Source of the DNA: Marinobacter manganoxydans MnI7-9
GTDB taxonomy: Bacteria; Pseudomonadota; Gammaproteobacteria; Pseudomonadales; Oleiphilaceae
DNA length: 64,000 nucleotides
Reading direction: 5' to 3'
Assembly (NCBI RefSeq): GCF_000235625.1
Contig: NZ_AGTR01000014.1
Location: 1-64,000, forward strand
The translations under genes and the position numbers were made by a program. A model generated the notes under the pieces. The model ran no database searches and was not told the origin of the DNA. It was given only the letters and a program-made list of their open reading frames with translations. Positions within the stretch are counted from its first letter, which is position 1, and each line of letters starts with the position of its first letter. Of the stretch, positions 1 through 7,871 are shown in pieces.

Positions 1-122
1 AGTATGGGGAAGTATTAGTCAATAAACCGGCAAGCTAGCTTCAATGAGTGGCATTTGTGTTACGAAAAATTGCAGTTTTACCTAAAGCCAATTTGTTTTA
101 ATACCAAAAAGGATAATAAAAA

Positions 123-794
123 ATGAAACCTAAAATAATTAGTAAAGTCTCGTTAGTGGCGTTCCTTTTACTTTCACTTGCTGCGAGCCTGGCCAACGCT
201 CAATCTGAGCCGGTTTACAGTAGAGGCGACTGGGTGGTTGGGCTGAATGCCACTAGAGTTCTAACCGATGAAGATTTGCGATCAGCCTCTGCGGGGAGTG
301 CCCCCGTTCCAAATTCCAACCTGTCTATTAACAACGATACGACCGTATCATTCGACGTGTCGTATTTTCTGAGTAATCAGCTGGCATTTAACATTTTTGG
401 CGGCATTCCCGCTAGTGCGGACCTCCAGGGCGAAGAGTCTCTCTCCGGTCTTTTTCTTGGTCAAACAGATTATGGTCCGGTAATTCTTTCGCTTCAGTAT
501 CATGTTTTGACGGGTAGCAACTTCTCTCCGTACTTTGGAGCGGGTGTAGGACGGATTCTCTTTTTAGATGAGAAGGATCGCGCACTAACCGACTTCGACG
601 TCGAAGATACATGGGCCCCTGCGGTTCAGGCTGGTTTTCGCTGGAGGATACACAATAACTGGTCGGCAAATTTTGACGTTAGATATGCACCCTTCGAGGC
701 GGATATCACCGGTAACCTGGGCCCGGCCCCTGTTCAGGCAAAAGTGGAAGTGGACCCCACTATCGTGAGCATCGGTGTTGCATATCGCTTTTAA
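123..794 (+). CDS. ompW: OmpW-family outer membrane protein
   Basis: This 223-residue protein starts with a Sec signal peptide (hydrophobic core VAFLLLSLAASL, cleavage likely after LANA) and ends in the aromatic C-terminus YRF that outer-membrane beta-barrels use for BAM recognition. The alternating strands, GDWVVGLNATRV near the start, GLFLGQTDYGPVILSLQYH in the middle and FGAGVGRILF, match the eight-stranded OmpW/AlkL fold, whose members let small hydrophobic molecules cross the outer membrane. Start codon chosen by the signal peptide and an AAGGATA ribosome site about nine bases upstream. The family includes AlkL, an alkane-uptake porin, and the alkane operon begins about 2 kb further on, but the intervening insertion sequence and opposite strand make a shared role only an inference. 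Base composition is AT-richer than most of the window. Confidence 0.88.
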   Translation: MKPKIISKVSLVAFLLLSLAASLANAQSEPVYSRGDWVVGLNATRVLTDEDLRSASAGSAPVPNSNLSINNDTTVSFDVSYFLSNQLAFNIFGGIPASADLQGEESLSGLFLGQTDYGPVILSLQYHVLTGSNFSPYFGAGVGRILFLDEKDRALTDFDVEDTWAPAVQAGFRWRIHNNWSANFDVRYAPFEADITGNLGPAPVQAKVEVDPTIVSIGVAYRF

Positions 795-880
795 ATGCCA
801 AGTATACCAACCGTCTGCATTTGCTGGTCGCTTTCAGCAACCTGCTGATTGATAAAAAACCTGCAGCGTAAGACCAATGC

Positions 881-913
881 GCCCCTTTTCCGCCAAGATT
901 GCGGAAAAGGGGC
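881..913. terminator. 13-bp perfect hairpin downstream of ompW
   Basis: Arms 881-893 (gccccttttccgc) and 901-913 are exact reverse complements separated by a 7-base loop. It lies about 85 bases after the ompW stop and before the convergent ORF at 968. There is no T run after the stem on either strand (AAAAA follows on the plus strand), so if it ends transcription it is not a classical intrinsic terminator; it could protect the mRNA 3' end. Confidence 0.4.
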
Positions 914-967
914 AAAAACCAGCGGTTATTCAGATCTTCCTTAGGTATATAGCCCCAGCCTTATGCA

Positions 968-1369
968 TCATTTAAAGGTCTCGTATCGTTTAGTCGAGTA
1001 GTATATAGCCATCAGGACCGGCACGTCCTTACTATAGAAAACCTTTTCAGTAGTCCCGCAAGTTTCATTTAATCGAGCAAGTGTCTTAACATTAATACCG
1101 CTCGTAACTATCGGTTCTTGATGTCCACCATCAATAAGCCGGAATCTTACTGTGTTTGATTTACACACCGCTTGAAGCTTGCAGTCTGAAAAGCCCTGTC
1201 TTGGCTGCCACCACCCATCCGCATGAAAAAGCATATGCTCAGATGAACCAAAACAAGAGGTCGACACCGAATGGGCGATGTTGCTTATGAAGGATTGAGT
1301 GATCGGAACCTCTACCCATAATGGCCGATAGAGACTTCGCTTTTTCTTTGTGGGTAAAATCAAGTTCAT
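968..1369 (-). CDS. Hypothetical protein, 133 aa, doubtful
   Basis: I do not recognise this ORF. The product is basic at its N-terminus (TKKKRSLYRPLW), has four or five cysteines and no signal peptide or clear membrane segment. No convincing ribosome site precedes the ATG. It sits in AT-rich DNA between the ompW hairpin and the edge of an IS110-family insertion, whose left repeat begins 64 bases upstream of this start, so its promoter may have been separated by the insertion. It may be an accessory gene, a remnant, or a chance reading frame. Confidence 0.35.
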   Translation of the reverse strand: MNLILPTKKKRSLYRPLWVEVPITQSFISNIAHSVSTSCFGSSEHMLFHADGWWQPRQGFSDCKLQAVCKSNTVRFRLIDGGHQEPIVTSGINVKTLARLNETCGTTEKVFYSKDVPVLMAIYYSTKRYETFK

Positions 1370-1432
1370 ATTTTCGTCGGTAATTGCAAGGTGAGGTTAT
1401 TAGTGGGACATATAGAGAATTATTTCACCTAC

Positions 1433-1447
1433 ATGGACTCCCCCTGC
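1433..1447 (+). repeat. Inverted repeat, transposase 3' side
   Basis: The 15 bases atggactccccctgc are the exact reverse complement of 2786-2800. This marks the end of the insertion element distal to the transposase start. Confidence 0.85.
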
Positions 1448-1692
1448 GGTCAAGCAACGCCATTTGAATCCGAAGCGGTTTGAGACTGCGGCTCTACATT
1501 CGGCCTCTTTGTGGGCGTTTTTGCCCGGGCCAGGATGATGATGCGTGTGAGCGGGGACCTTATTCGTTAGTCGGCTTCGCTGAGCCGCAGAAATAAACAG
1601 GTTCTCCCACTCTCGGTCTGACCGTTCCGTCATCGCTTGCCGTTGCAAGACTCTTCTGGCAGGCTTGTTCTGCCTGTCGTTGGTGCTCGGTT
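1448..1692 (-). ncRNA. Candidate bridge/seek RNA region of the IS1111-group element
   Basis: This 245-bp stretch lies between the transposase stop and the element's inverted repeat and has no credible gene. An 82-codon frame crosses it but runs out through the repeat into flanking DNA. IS110-family transposases use an element-encoded structured RNA whose loops pair with the donor ends and the target; in the IS1111 group it is encoded in the 3' non-coding end, which is this interval. Short inverted stretches are visible, for example cggcttcgctgagccg near 1572-1587. I could not fold it or identify guide loops, so the assignment rests on family architecture. Confidence 0.4.
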
Positions 1693-2718
1693 TTAGCCCT
1701 CCACAGGCTGTGTCTTAAACTCGGTTTGATTCATGAGTAGTGCCCATATAATCCGGGCGTTCTTGGCCGCCATCGCAACGGCGGCCCGCTTGTATCCACG
1801 TCGTTCCACCAGGTCTTTGGCCCAGTCACTGAGTCGATCATTCTTATCCGGTAATTTTGCAATCACTGCCCGGGTGCCATGGATCAGCAGCGTTCGCAGG
1901 TATTTGTCCCCGCGCTTGGTGATTCGGCCAAGTCGCACCTTGCCACCGGTCGAGTATTGTCGGGGCACCAGACCCAACCATGCGGCAAAGTGTCGCCCAC
2001 TTTTGAACTGTCTGGGGTCAGGCGCACTGGCCAGCAGGGCTGTTGCGGTCTGTGGTCCGATACCCGGTATGGCCATAAGGCGCTTGGCCTGCTCATCGCT
2101 CCGGGCCATCGCTTCGACCTCCCGATCGTAAGCCAGGATTTCTTCATCGAGCTGTCGAATGCGTTGGTTGATGTTGTTGATTAAGCGGCGAGCGAGCATG
2201 GGTAAGTCGTTTTCGGCATCCTCCAGGATTTCGGGAACCCGGCGCCGTGCGGCGTAACGGCCCTGGGGAATGATCAGTCCGAACTCGGCCAGCAGCCCAC
2301 GAATCTGATTGATCTGCGCGGTGCGTTCTTTGGTCAGTCCACGGCGAATACGATGCAGGCACAGTACGGCTTGCTGGTCTTCGGTCTTGATTGGAACAAA
2401 CCGCATATTCGGCCGACCTACTGCCTCACAGATGGCCTCGGCATCGTTGTCGTCGTTCTTGCTGCTCTTGCGATAGGGCGCGACAAACCGGGGTGCAATG
2501 ATTCGGACATCGTGGCCGAGTTTGGTCATTTCCCGAGCCCAATGGTGGGCACCCGAGCAGGCTTCCATGCCAATCAGGCAGGGTGGGAGCTGAGCGATAT
2601 AAGGCAACAGCTTGGGCCGGTTCAGTCGTTTGCGAACCACGACCTTGCCGTGTTGATCGGTGCCATGAATACTGAACACAGTTTTCGCCAGATCGATGCC
2701 AATGGTTGTAACATTCAT
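1693..2718 (-). CDS. IS110-family transposase (DEDD plus serine)
   Basis: This 341-residue protein is full length for the family. The N-terminal RuvC-like DEDD domain shows the aspartate in GIDLAK (near residue 9), the glutamate in GMEACSG (near 51) and the paired aspartates in KNDDNDAEA (near 90). The C-terminal Transposase_20 domain carries the helix-hairpin-helix IPGIGPQTATALLA and the catalytic-serine segment PRQYSTGGKVRLGRITKRG. No frameshift or stop interrupts it, so the element may still be mobile. The start is backed by a strong AGGAGG ribosome site. It copies or excises its own element, guided in this family by an RNA from the element's non-coding end. Confidence 0.95.
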   Translation of the reverse strand: MNVTTIGIDLAKTVFSIHGTDQHGKVVVRKRLNRPKLLPYIAQLPPCLIGMEACSGAHHWAREMTKLGHDVRIIAPRFVAPYRKSSKNDDNDAEAICEAVGRPNMRFVPIKTEDQQAVLCLHRIRRGLTKERTAQINQIRGLLAEFGLIIPQGRYAARRRVPEILEDAENDLPMLARRLINNINQRIRQLDEEILAYDREVEAMARSDEQAKRLMAIPGIGPQTATALLASAPDPRQFKSGRHFAAWLGLVPRQYSTGGKVRLGRITKRGDKYLRTLLIHGTRAVIAKLPDKNDRLSDWAKDLVERRGYKRAAVAMAAKNARIIWALLMNQTEFKTQPVEG

Positions 2719-2785
2719 GATGACTCCTCCTGCTTTTGATTGAAGATGTCAGACACCTTCAATGTGGCACATCGATGCCGTGGGA

Positions 2786-2800
2786 GCAGGGGGAGTCCAT
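2786..2800 (+). repeat. Inverted repeat, transposase 5' side
   Basis: The bases gcagggggagtccat are the exact reverse complement of 1433-1447 and lie 67 bases upstream of the transposase ATG. Confidence 0.85.
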
Positions 2801-3004
2801 ATCATTCGCTATGGTGCTCTCGGTTTACCAGAGCAACAGTAATGTGTCTGGCTACGGGAAATTCCGCCGGTTGTGGCTCACGCATCCTTTGCGCTCACTG
2901 AAAGCTGTCGGTCGTAGGATATGATATCCATAGGCCGTATGAGTTGTGCATTGCTTTCGCAATTTTGGGCAAACTAAGGGCACAGCTCTACTCGGTCGTC
3001 AATT

Positions 3005-4255
3005 TCAATTTATGGACTGACCGCTCACCAAGGACTTCAGTTCAATATCCGGATCCTTCAACATTTCAGGATTGACCTGCCTGCGTTGTTGAACGAGGGT
3101 CTTGCCGACCATAAAAGCGATGGGCAGGTTGACCGCATCAACAGCAATGACACAGCCATCGCGGAGATAGAACACCGCAAATCCCTTGTCTTCCGGGCTT
3201 CCGCGCAGCACACGCTGATCATGATGTTGCGACAACCCCACCATCTGCAGACGCACGTCATATTGGTTCGACCAGAACCATGGAGCGCTGTTATAGGGTT
3301 TCTCCTCGCCCATCAGGGTTGCCGCCGCTGTCCGGGCCTGATCAACCGCGTTGGCGACAGATTCAAGGCGCTGCATCTTCTCGAAGAAAAGATTCCGGTG
3401 GCGGGTACAGTCGCCGATCGCCAGGATGGCGGGATCTTCTGTGCGGGTAAACTCGTCAACAATAATGCCGTCATCACAGGGCAGGCCGGCGGCCTCAGCC
3501 AGGGCGGTTTCCGGCACAACACCCACTGAAACGAGCACGATGTCGGCCGGTACAGTGCCGCCGCTCGCCAAGGTCACGCCAGCCACATGCCCCTGATCGC
3601 CCGCTTCGAAACCGGTTACCGCCGTGTTCAGCCGCAGATCCACGCCGGCGCTGCTGTGTTTGGTGTAAAAAAACTCTGAGATTTCCGGGCCTGTTACACG
3701 CTGCATAAGACGCTCGGCCGCTTCCAGTACTGTGACATTAACGCCTTTTTTGGTGGCACTGGCTGCCACCTCAAGTCCAATGTAACCACCACCCACGATG
3801 ACCAGGCGCTTCCCCGGGAGCAATTCTTCACGCAGGGCATCCGAGTCAGCTATGTCGTGCAGATAATAAATGCCCTCCAGGTCAGCCCCGGGTGCGTTCA
3901 GGCTTCGGACGTGGGACCCCGTGGCCAGAACCAGTCGATCGTATTTCAATGTGCTCTGGTCCGACAGGCTGATGGTCCTGTTGTCCCGATCAATCTGTTC
4001 GGCACGCACACCAAGCCGCAACTGATGGCCGGCGTTCTCGTACACCGAGCGCGGCTTCAGGTACAGCGACGCCTGATCAACCTCTCCTGCCAGATAGTTC
4101 TTGGACAGGGGCGGCCGCTGATAGGGTGGATGTGGTTCTTCGCCCACCAGAATCACTTCCTGTTGATATTTTTTTTGCAGCAGGGTTGTCAGGAGCGCAC
4201 CCGCTGCGTGCCCGCCGCCAACGATGACTGTCGTCTCTTTCTGTTGGTTTGCCAT
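3005..4255 (-). CDS. NAD(P)H-dependent ferredoxin reductase of the P450 system
   Basis: This 416-residue flavoprotein should pass electrons from NAD(P)H to the [2Fe-2S] ferredoxin encoded at 7422-7742, which feeds the CYP153 P450. An FAD-binding Rossmann motif (VIVGGGHAAG, residues 10-19), an NAD(P)-binding motif (VIVGGGYIGLEVA, near 153-165) and the second FAD contact (ILAIGDCT, near 290) are in the order seen in putidaredoxin reductase and AlkT rubredoxin reductase. The C-terminal reductase domain follows. It is the last gene of the alkane operon, 84 bp after the GMC dehydrogenase. The IS element lies just downstream, beginning about 200 bp past its stop. Confidence 0.93.
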   Translation of the reverse strand: MANQQKETTVIVGGGHAAGALLTTLLQKKYQQEVILVGEEPHPPYQRPPLSKNYLAGEVDQASLYLKPRSVYENAGHQLRLGVRAEQIDRDNRTISLSDQSTLKYDRLVLATGSHVRSLNAPGADLEGIYYLHDIADSDALREELLPGKRLVIVGGGYIGLEVAASATKKGVNVTVLEAAERLMQRVTGPEISEFFYTKHSSAGVDLRLNTAVTGFEAGDQGHVAGVTLASGGTVPADIVLVSVGVVPETALAEAAGLPCDDGIIVDEFTRTEDPAILAIGDCTRHRNLFFEKMQRLESVANAVDQARTAAATLMGEEKPYNSAPWFWSNQYDVRLQMVGLSQHHDQRVLRGSPEDKGFAVFYLRDGCVIAVDAVNLPIAFMVGKTLVQQRRQVNPEMLKDPDIELKSLVSGQSIN

Positions 4256-4339
4256 AGTCTGTCTCTGCCTGTTGTTCTCTGGGATCAGATTGATCAGAAG
4301 TCCGGATGCCAGCTGTGCGCCGGGATGCCCCCCGCAGCG

Positions 4340-5995
4340 CTAGCCGACCGTCTCCCCGGCATCCTCAAGTATCATCGCGGCGCCTTTCTCGCCGATCATG
4401 GTTGCCGGCTGATTGGTGTTTCCGCCGACCAGCGTCGGCATGATGGAGGCATCGACCACCCGCAGGCATTGCAGGCCATGCACGCGCAGGCGCGGATCGA
4501 CCACCGCCATCGGATCAACACCCATCTTGCAGGTGCCAACCGGGTGGTACGCTGATTCACCGCTGCGCCGTACCCATGCGGCGAGATCGTCGTCATTCTG
4601 GAGCGCCGGCCCGGGCGAGACCTCAACCTCGTGGTGCGGGGCAAAGGCCGCCTGCGCCAGGATTCTGCGCACCAGATGTACCCCGCGTACCAGTCGCTCG
4701 ACATCGGCGGACTCGGCCATGTAGTTGGGGTCGATCAGCGGCGCCGCAAACGGGTCGGCACTGTGCAGACCGACGCGCCCGCGCGACGATGGCCTGAGCC
4801 CGTAGATCATCACCGCGTAGCCATAACCGCTCATCGCGGTCTTCAGGTCTCGCCCGTGATCGTCGTACAGCATTGGCGCGAAGTGCAGCTGCAGGTCGGG
4901 TATCGGCTCCTCGGGCCGGGAGCGGATGAACCCGCCGGCCTCGGCGCCGTTGCTCGACAGCACGCCCCGCCGGCCGCTCAGATACGTCAGAGCGCCCCAC
5001 AGCCCCTTGAGCCAGTAGCTCGGATGCATCGAGATGCTTTGGCGGCTGCGGGCGCTGACGCGCACGAACACGTCGATATGATCCTGGAGATTCTGCCCGA
5101 CGCCCTCCAACGCATGGCGCAGTTCTATGCCATGCCGGGACAGTTCCTCCCGCGGACCGACCCCGGACAGCATCAGCAGTTGCGGCGAGTTGAACGCGCC
5201 GCCGCAGAGCACAACTTCGCGCCTGGCACGAACCTGCGTCTGCCCCGTTGTATCGCGGTATTCGACACCGGTGGCGCGGGTGCCTTCGAGTAGCACCCGG
5301 GTGACATGCGCGCCGCTGCAAACCGTCAGGTTGGAGCGCCCCGCAGCGGGTTCCAGATACGCCCGCGCATTGCTACAGCGTGTGCCGTCTTTCTGGTAGG
5401 CGTAGTAGAAGCCCACGCCCTCCTGCTCACTGCCGTTGAAATCTGTATTGAGCCGGTACTTCGCCTGGGTTGCCGCCTCGACAAACGCAATGCTCAGCGG
5501 ATTGGTATAGCGCCGCTCGGCAACGTTCAGCGGACCACCCTGACCATGAAATTCTGCCTCATTCAGCGTAAGTTTGGGCTCGAAATGTTCCGATCGGCGG
5601 AAGTAGGGCAACACCTCGGCGTATGACCACCCGTTGCACCCCAGCCGTGCCCACTCGTCGTAGTCCCGGGCATGCCCGCGAATATAGACCTGCGCGTTCA
5701 TGGCGCTGGAACCGCCAAGCATCTTGCCCCGCGGCTGAAAAAGCGCCCGGTCGTGCATGTGACGCTGCGGTTCGGTATTGAACTGCCAGTTGTAGCGGCG
5801 GCTGAACATCAGCTGCAGGAAACCCAGCGGCATGTTCACGAAAGGGTTGCGGCGGCTCTCCGGACCGGCTTCAAGCAGCAGCACAGAATGGCGACCGCTC
5901 TCCGACAGGCGGCTGGCGACAGCACATCCGGCCGAGCCCGCGCCAACCACGACATAGTCAAATTGTTCGGTCGTCATCCTGGTCAGCCTGTTCAT
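4340..5995 (-). CDS. GMC-family FAD alcohol dehydrogenase, AlkJ-like
   Basis: This 551-residue flavoenzyme probably oxidises the 1-alkanol made by the neighbouring CYP153 to the aldehyde and passes electrons to the respiratory chain, as AlkJ does (558 residues in Pseudomonas). The FAD motif VVGAGSAGCAVASRLSES is at residues 15-32, the GMC signature GGSSAMNAQVYIRG near 95, and the active-site histidines are in SAYHPVGTCKMG and GGNTNQPATMIGEKGA at the C-terminus. The family also contains choline dehydrogenase; operon context decides for alcohol. The start used overlaps the P450 stop by one base (TAATG). A second ATG six codons on, MTTEQFDYVVVG, is an equally plausible start (5977). Confidence 0.9.
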   Translation of the reverse strand: MNRLTRMTTEQFDYVVVGAGSAGCAVASRLSESGRHSVLLLEAGPESRRNPFVNMPLGFLQLMFSRRYNWQFNTEPQRHMHDRALFQPRGKMLGGSSAMNAQVYIRGHARDYDEWARLGCNGWSYAEVLPYFRRSEHFEPKLTLNEAEFHGQGGPLNVAERRYTNPLSIAFVEAATQAKYRLNTDFNGSEQEGVGFYYAYQKDGTRCSNARAYLEPAAGRSNLTVCSGAHVTRVLLEGTRATGVEYRDTTGQTQVRARREVVLCGGAFNSPQLLMLSGVGPREELSRHGIELRHALEGVGQNLQDHIDVFVRVSARSRQSISMHPSYWLKGLWGALTYLSGRRGVLSSNGAEAGGFIRSRPEEPIPDLQLHFAPMLYDDHGRDLKTAMSGYGYAVMIYGLRPSSRGRVGLHSADPFAAPLIDPNYMAESADVERLVRGVHLVRRILAQAAFAPHHEVEVSPGPALQNDDDLAAWVRRSGESAYHPVGTCKMGVDPMAVVDPRLRVHGLQCLRVVDASIMPTLVGGNTNQPATMIGEKGAAMILEDAGETVG

Positions 5996-7407
5996 TAACT
6001 TTTTGGTGTCAGCTGGACCATCAGCTCCGAATAGCCCCGCACGAAGTTGGACTGCACGCGCTCCGGCTCGCCGACGACTTCGATCTTGTCAAAGCGTTTG
6101 AGAATCTCTTCCCATAGGATACGCAGTTGCAATTCCGCCAGGCGGTTGCCCATGCAACGGTGAACACCGTAGCCAAATGACATATGGTTTCGTGCGTCCT
6201 TGCGATCGATAATGAAGTGATCGGGGTCCTCGAACTTGCGCTCGTCACGGTTGCCCGAGGCGTACCACATCACAACGCGATCGCCCTTTTTGATGGTCTG
6301 GCCGCCCAGCTCAACATCTTGCTTGGCGACTCGGCGCATATAGGCCAGCGGCGTTTGCCAGCGGATGATTTCCGACACCATGTTCGGAATCAGTTCCGGT
6401 TTTGCCTTCAGTTTTTCGAGCTCCTTTGGGAATTCGTTCATGGCCACCAGGCCACCACTCATTGAGTTGCGAGTGGTATCATTGCCGCCAACGATAAGCA
6501 GCGTCAGATTGCCGATAAACTCCATCGGGCGATTGATCAGATCTTTGGTGTCGTCGTTGCTCTGTAGCAGGCTGATCAAATCGAAACCGGGCTCTTCGCC
6601 CGCCGCGCGGCGCGCTTCTTTATCCCTCCAAAGCTTGGAGAAAGACCAGGCCATGTCTGCTGCGTCGTCAAACATGATCTCTTCATCGGCAAACTCGCCG
6701 CCGGTCGCCGAGGCTGCACCGGCCATTCGATCCGACCACTCCACCAGCTTGTGACGTTCCTCGTAAGGAAAATCCAGAAGGGTTGCGAGCATGCGACCGG
6801 TGAGTTCCTTCGATACAGTGGGCACCCAGTTGAAGGGCTGGCCCAGAGGCAGGCTGTCAAGCACATCGCCGGTACGCGATCGGATCAGCTCCTCCATTTC
6901 CTTCAGGTTCTTCGGTGCCACCACGCCCTGTACCGAGCTGCGCTGCACATCGTGTTTTGGCGGATCCATCGCTATGAACATTTCCACCGACAGTCCCTCT
7001 GGAGGGTCACCCAGAATGATTTGCGGCTCGGCGGAAAACAGGTCGTGACTCTTATCCACGAACATGATGTCTTCAAAGCGAGTCACCGACCAGAAGGGGC
7101 CGAAGGGGCTGTTCTTCTGGTAATGGACCGGAGCCTCATCACGCAACCGTTTGAAATAGGCGCGCCACTGATCCTGCCGATATAAAAACGGATTGCTGAC
7201 ATCGATGTCCTCAAGGGCCAGCGTGTTAACGTCCGGGATGGCTGATTCAACAAATTCGGGCACGGGCCGGCGTGGGCCGAAGGCCTTCTTCTTGGCGCCC
7301 ATTAACAGTTTCAGCCCCTGGATCTGCCTGTGCATCGGCACCACCCTGGAGGTAGCATTAATCACTCGGGACTGAATGTCGTCAAATGTTTTGGACAGTG
7401 TTGGCAT
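5995..7407 (-). CDS. CYP153A cytochrome P450, terminal alkane/fatty-acid hydroxylase
   Basis: This 470-residue soluble P450 hydroxylates the terminal carbon of medium-chain alkanes and fatty acids. The I-helix motif LLIVGGNDTTRN (near 300-311), the ExxR motif in SEIIRWQTP and the heme loop FGYGVHRCMGNRLAE (cysteine thiolate near 415) are intact. Much of the sequence agrees with the Marinobacter CYP153A enzyme I remember, including its length and N-terminus MPTLSKTFDDIQ. I moved the start six codons in from an upstream ATG because AGGAGG sits four bases before this ATG. It is 14 bp after the ferredoxin stop and is followed directly by the alcohol dehydrogenase, giving a one-operon route from alkane to aldehyde. 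Confidence 0.96.
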   Translation of the reverse strand: MPTLSKTFDDIQSRVINATSRVVPMHRQIQGLKLLMGAKKKAFGPRRPVPEFVESAIPDVNTLALEDIDVSNPFLYRQDQWRAYFKRLRDEAPVHYQKNSPFGPFWSVTRFEDIMFVDKSHDLFSAEPQIILGDPPEGLSVEMFIAMDPPKHDVQRSSVQGVVAPKNLKEMEELIRSRTGDVLDSLPLGQPFNWVPTVSKELTGRMLATLLDFPYEERHKLVEWSDRMAGAASATGGEFADEEIMFDDAADMAWSFSKLWRDKEARRAAGEEPGFDLISLLQSNDDTKDLINRPMEFIGNLTLLIVGGNDTTRNSMSGGLVAMNEFPKELEKLKAKPELIPNMVSEIIRWQTPLAYMRRVAKQDVELGGQTIKKGDRVVMWYASGNRDERKFEDPDHFIIDRKDARNHMSFGYGVHRCMGNRLAELQLRILWEEILKRFDKIEVVGEPERVQSNFVRGYSELMVQLTPKS

Positions 7408-7421
7408 GCGTCCTCCTATGT

Positions 7422-7742
7422 TCACATCTGGAACTCGGGTAAATGCACGGTCATGCCGTCCATTTCATCAGTAATGACCACCTGGCAGCCCAGGCGCGAA
7501 GTGCTTGCCCGCTCCGGGGTCATTGACAGCATTTGCTCTTCCTCACCACCAGGCGTACCTGTCTTTCTGAACCAATCGTCCGAGACGATGACGTGGCAGG
7601 TACCACAGGCACACTCTCCCCCACAATCCCCGTCAATACCGGGAATCAGATTGTCAACGGCGATTTGCATTACCGAGGAACCAGCTTTGAATTCAGCGAC
7701 ATGTTCAGTTTGATCATGTTCTATAAAAGTAATCTTGCCCAA
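7422..7742 (-). CDS. [2Fe-2S] ferredoxin, electron donor to CYP153
   Basis: This 106-residue adrenodoxin/putidaredoxin-type ferredoxin has the cluster ligands in DCGGECACGTCHV and a fourth cysteine in SRLGCQVV, the Cx5CxxC...C pattern of vertebrate-type ferredoxins. The start is a TTG giving MGKITFIEHDQ, chosen because AGGAGA lies six bases upstream and the length then matches the family. An in-frame ATG at 7853 would add 37 residues lying in the promoter region and covering the regulator's repeats. It is the first gene of the operon and would carry single electrons from the reductase to the P450. Divergent from the AraC regulator. Confidence 0.92.
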   Translation of the reverse strand: MGKITFIEHDQTEHVAEFKAGSSVMQIAVDNLIPGIDGDCGGECACGTCHVIVSDDWFRKTGTPGGEEEQMLSMTPERASTSRLGCQVVITDEMDGMTVHLPEFQM

Positions 7743-7803
7743 TATTGTTCTCCTGCCAGTAGTTTTCAGTAATAGATATTGTCTGTCTAACGACACTCCT
7801 GTC

Positions 7804-7840
7804 AGGTCATTTCTTGACAAGCTGAGGTCATTTAAAGACA
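7804..7840 (+). promoter_or_regulatory. Direct-repeat operator for the alkane AraC regulator
   Basis: Two 16-base direct repeats, aggtcatttcttgaca (7804-7819) and aggtcatttaaagaca (7825-7840), agree at 13 of 16 positions with a period of 21 bp, two helical turns. Tandem sites at this spacing are the usual AraC/XylS-type target. They lie in the 129-bp spacer between the divergent ferredoxin operon and regulator gene. A TTGACA at 7814-7819 could also act as a -35 for the regulator, implying autoregulation. Function is inferred. Confidence 0.65.
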
Positions 7841-7871
7841 AAATGACGTTCATTCAGGACGGGGAAGATCA

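Larger units (their letters stand above)
1433..2800 (-). mobile_element. IS110-family insertion sequence (IS1111 group), about 1.37 kb
   Basis: The element is delimited by perfect 15-bp inverted repeats at 1433-1447 and 2786-2800 that enclose one intact transposase gene. The gap before the transposase start (2719-2785, 67 bp) is short and the gap after its stop (1448-1692, 245 bp) is long. That asymmetry plus the presence of inverted repeats is the IS1111-group arrangement; IS110-group members generally lack repeats and have the long non-coding end upstream. In IS1111 elements the repeats are usually subterminal, so the real ends may lie a few bases outside. No target duplication is expected for this family and none is obvious. 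Confidence 0.85.

Noticed and set aside
881-913. Strong hairpin as a classical intrinsic terminator of ompW
   Set aside because: The stem is perfect but no T run follows on the plus strand, so only a terminator-like hairpin is reported.
1400-1648. 82-codon minus-strand ORF across the IS border
   Set aside because: Most of it is inside the IS non-coding end and its last codons run through the 15-bp repeat into flanking DNA. It has no ribosome site and no recognisable family.
7743-7853. ATG-started 143-residue form of the ferredoxin
   Set aside because: The extra 37 residues fall in the promoter and repeat region, while a TTG with AGGAGA upstream gives the usual 106-residue ferredoxin.
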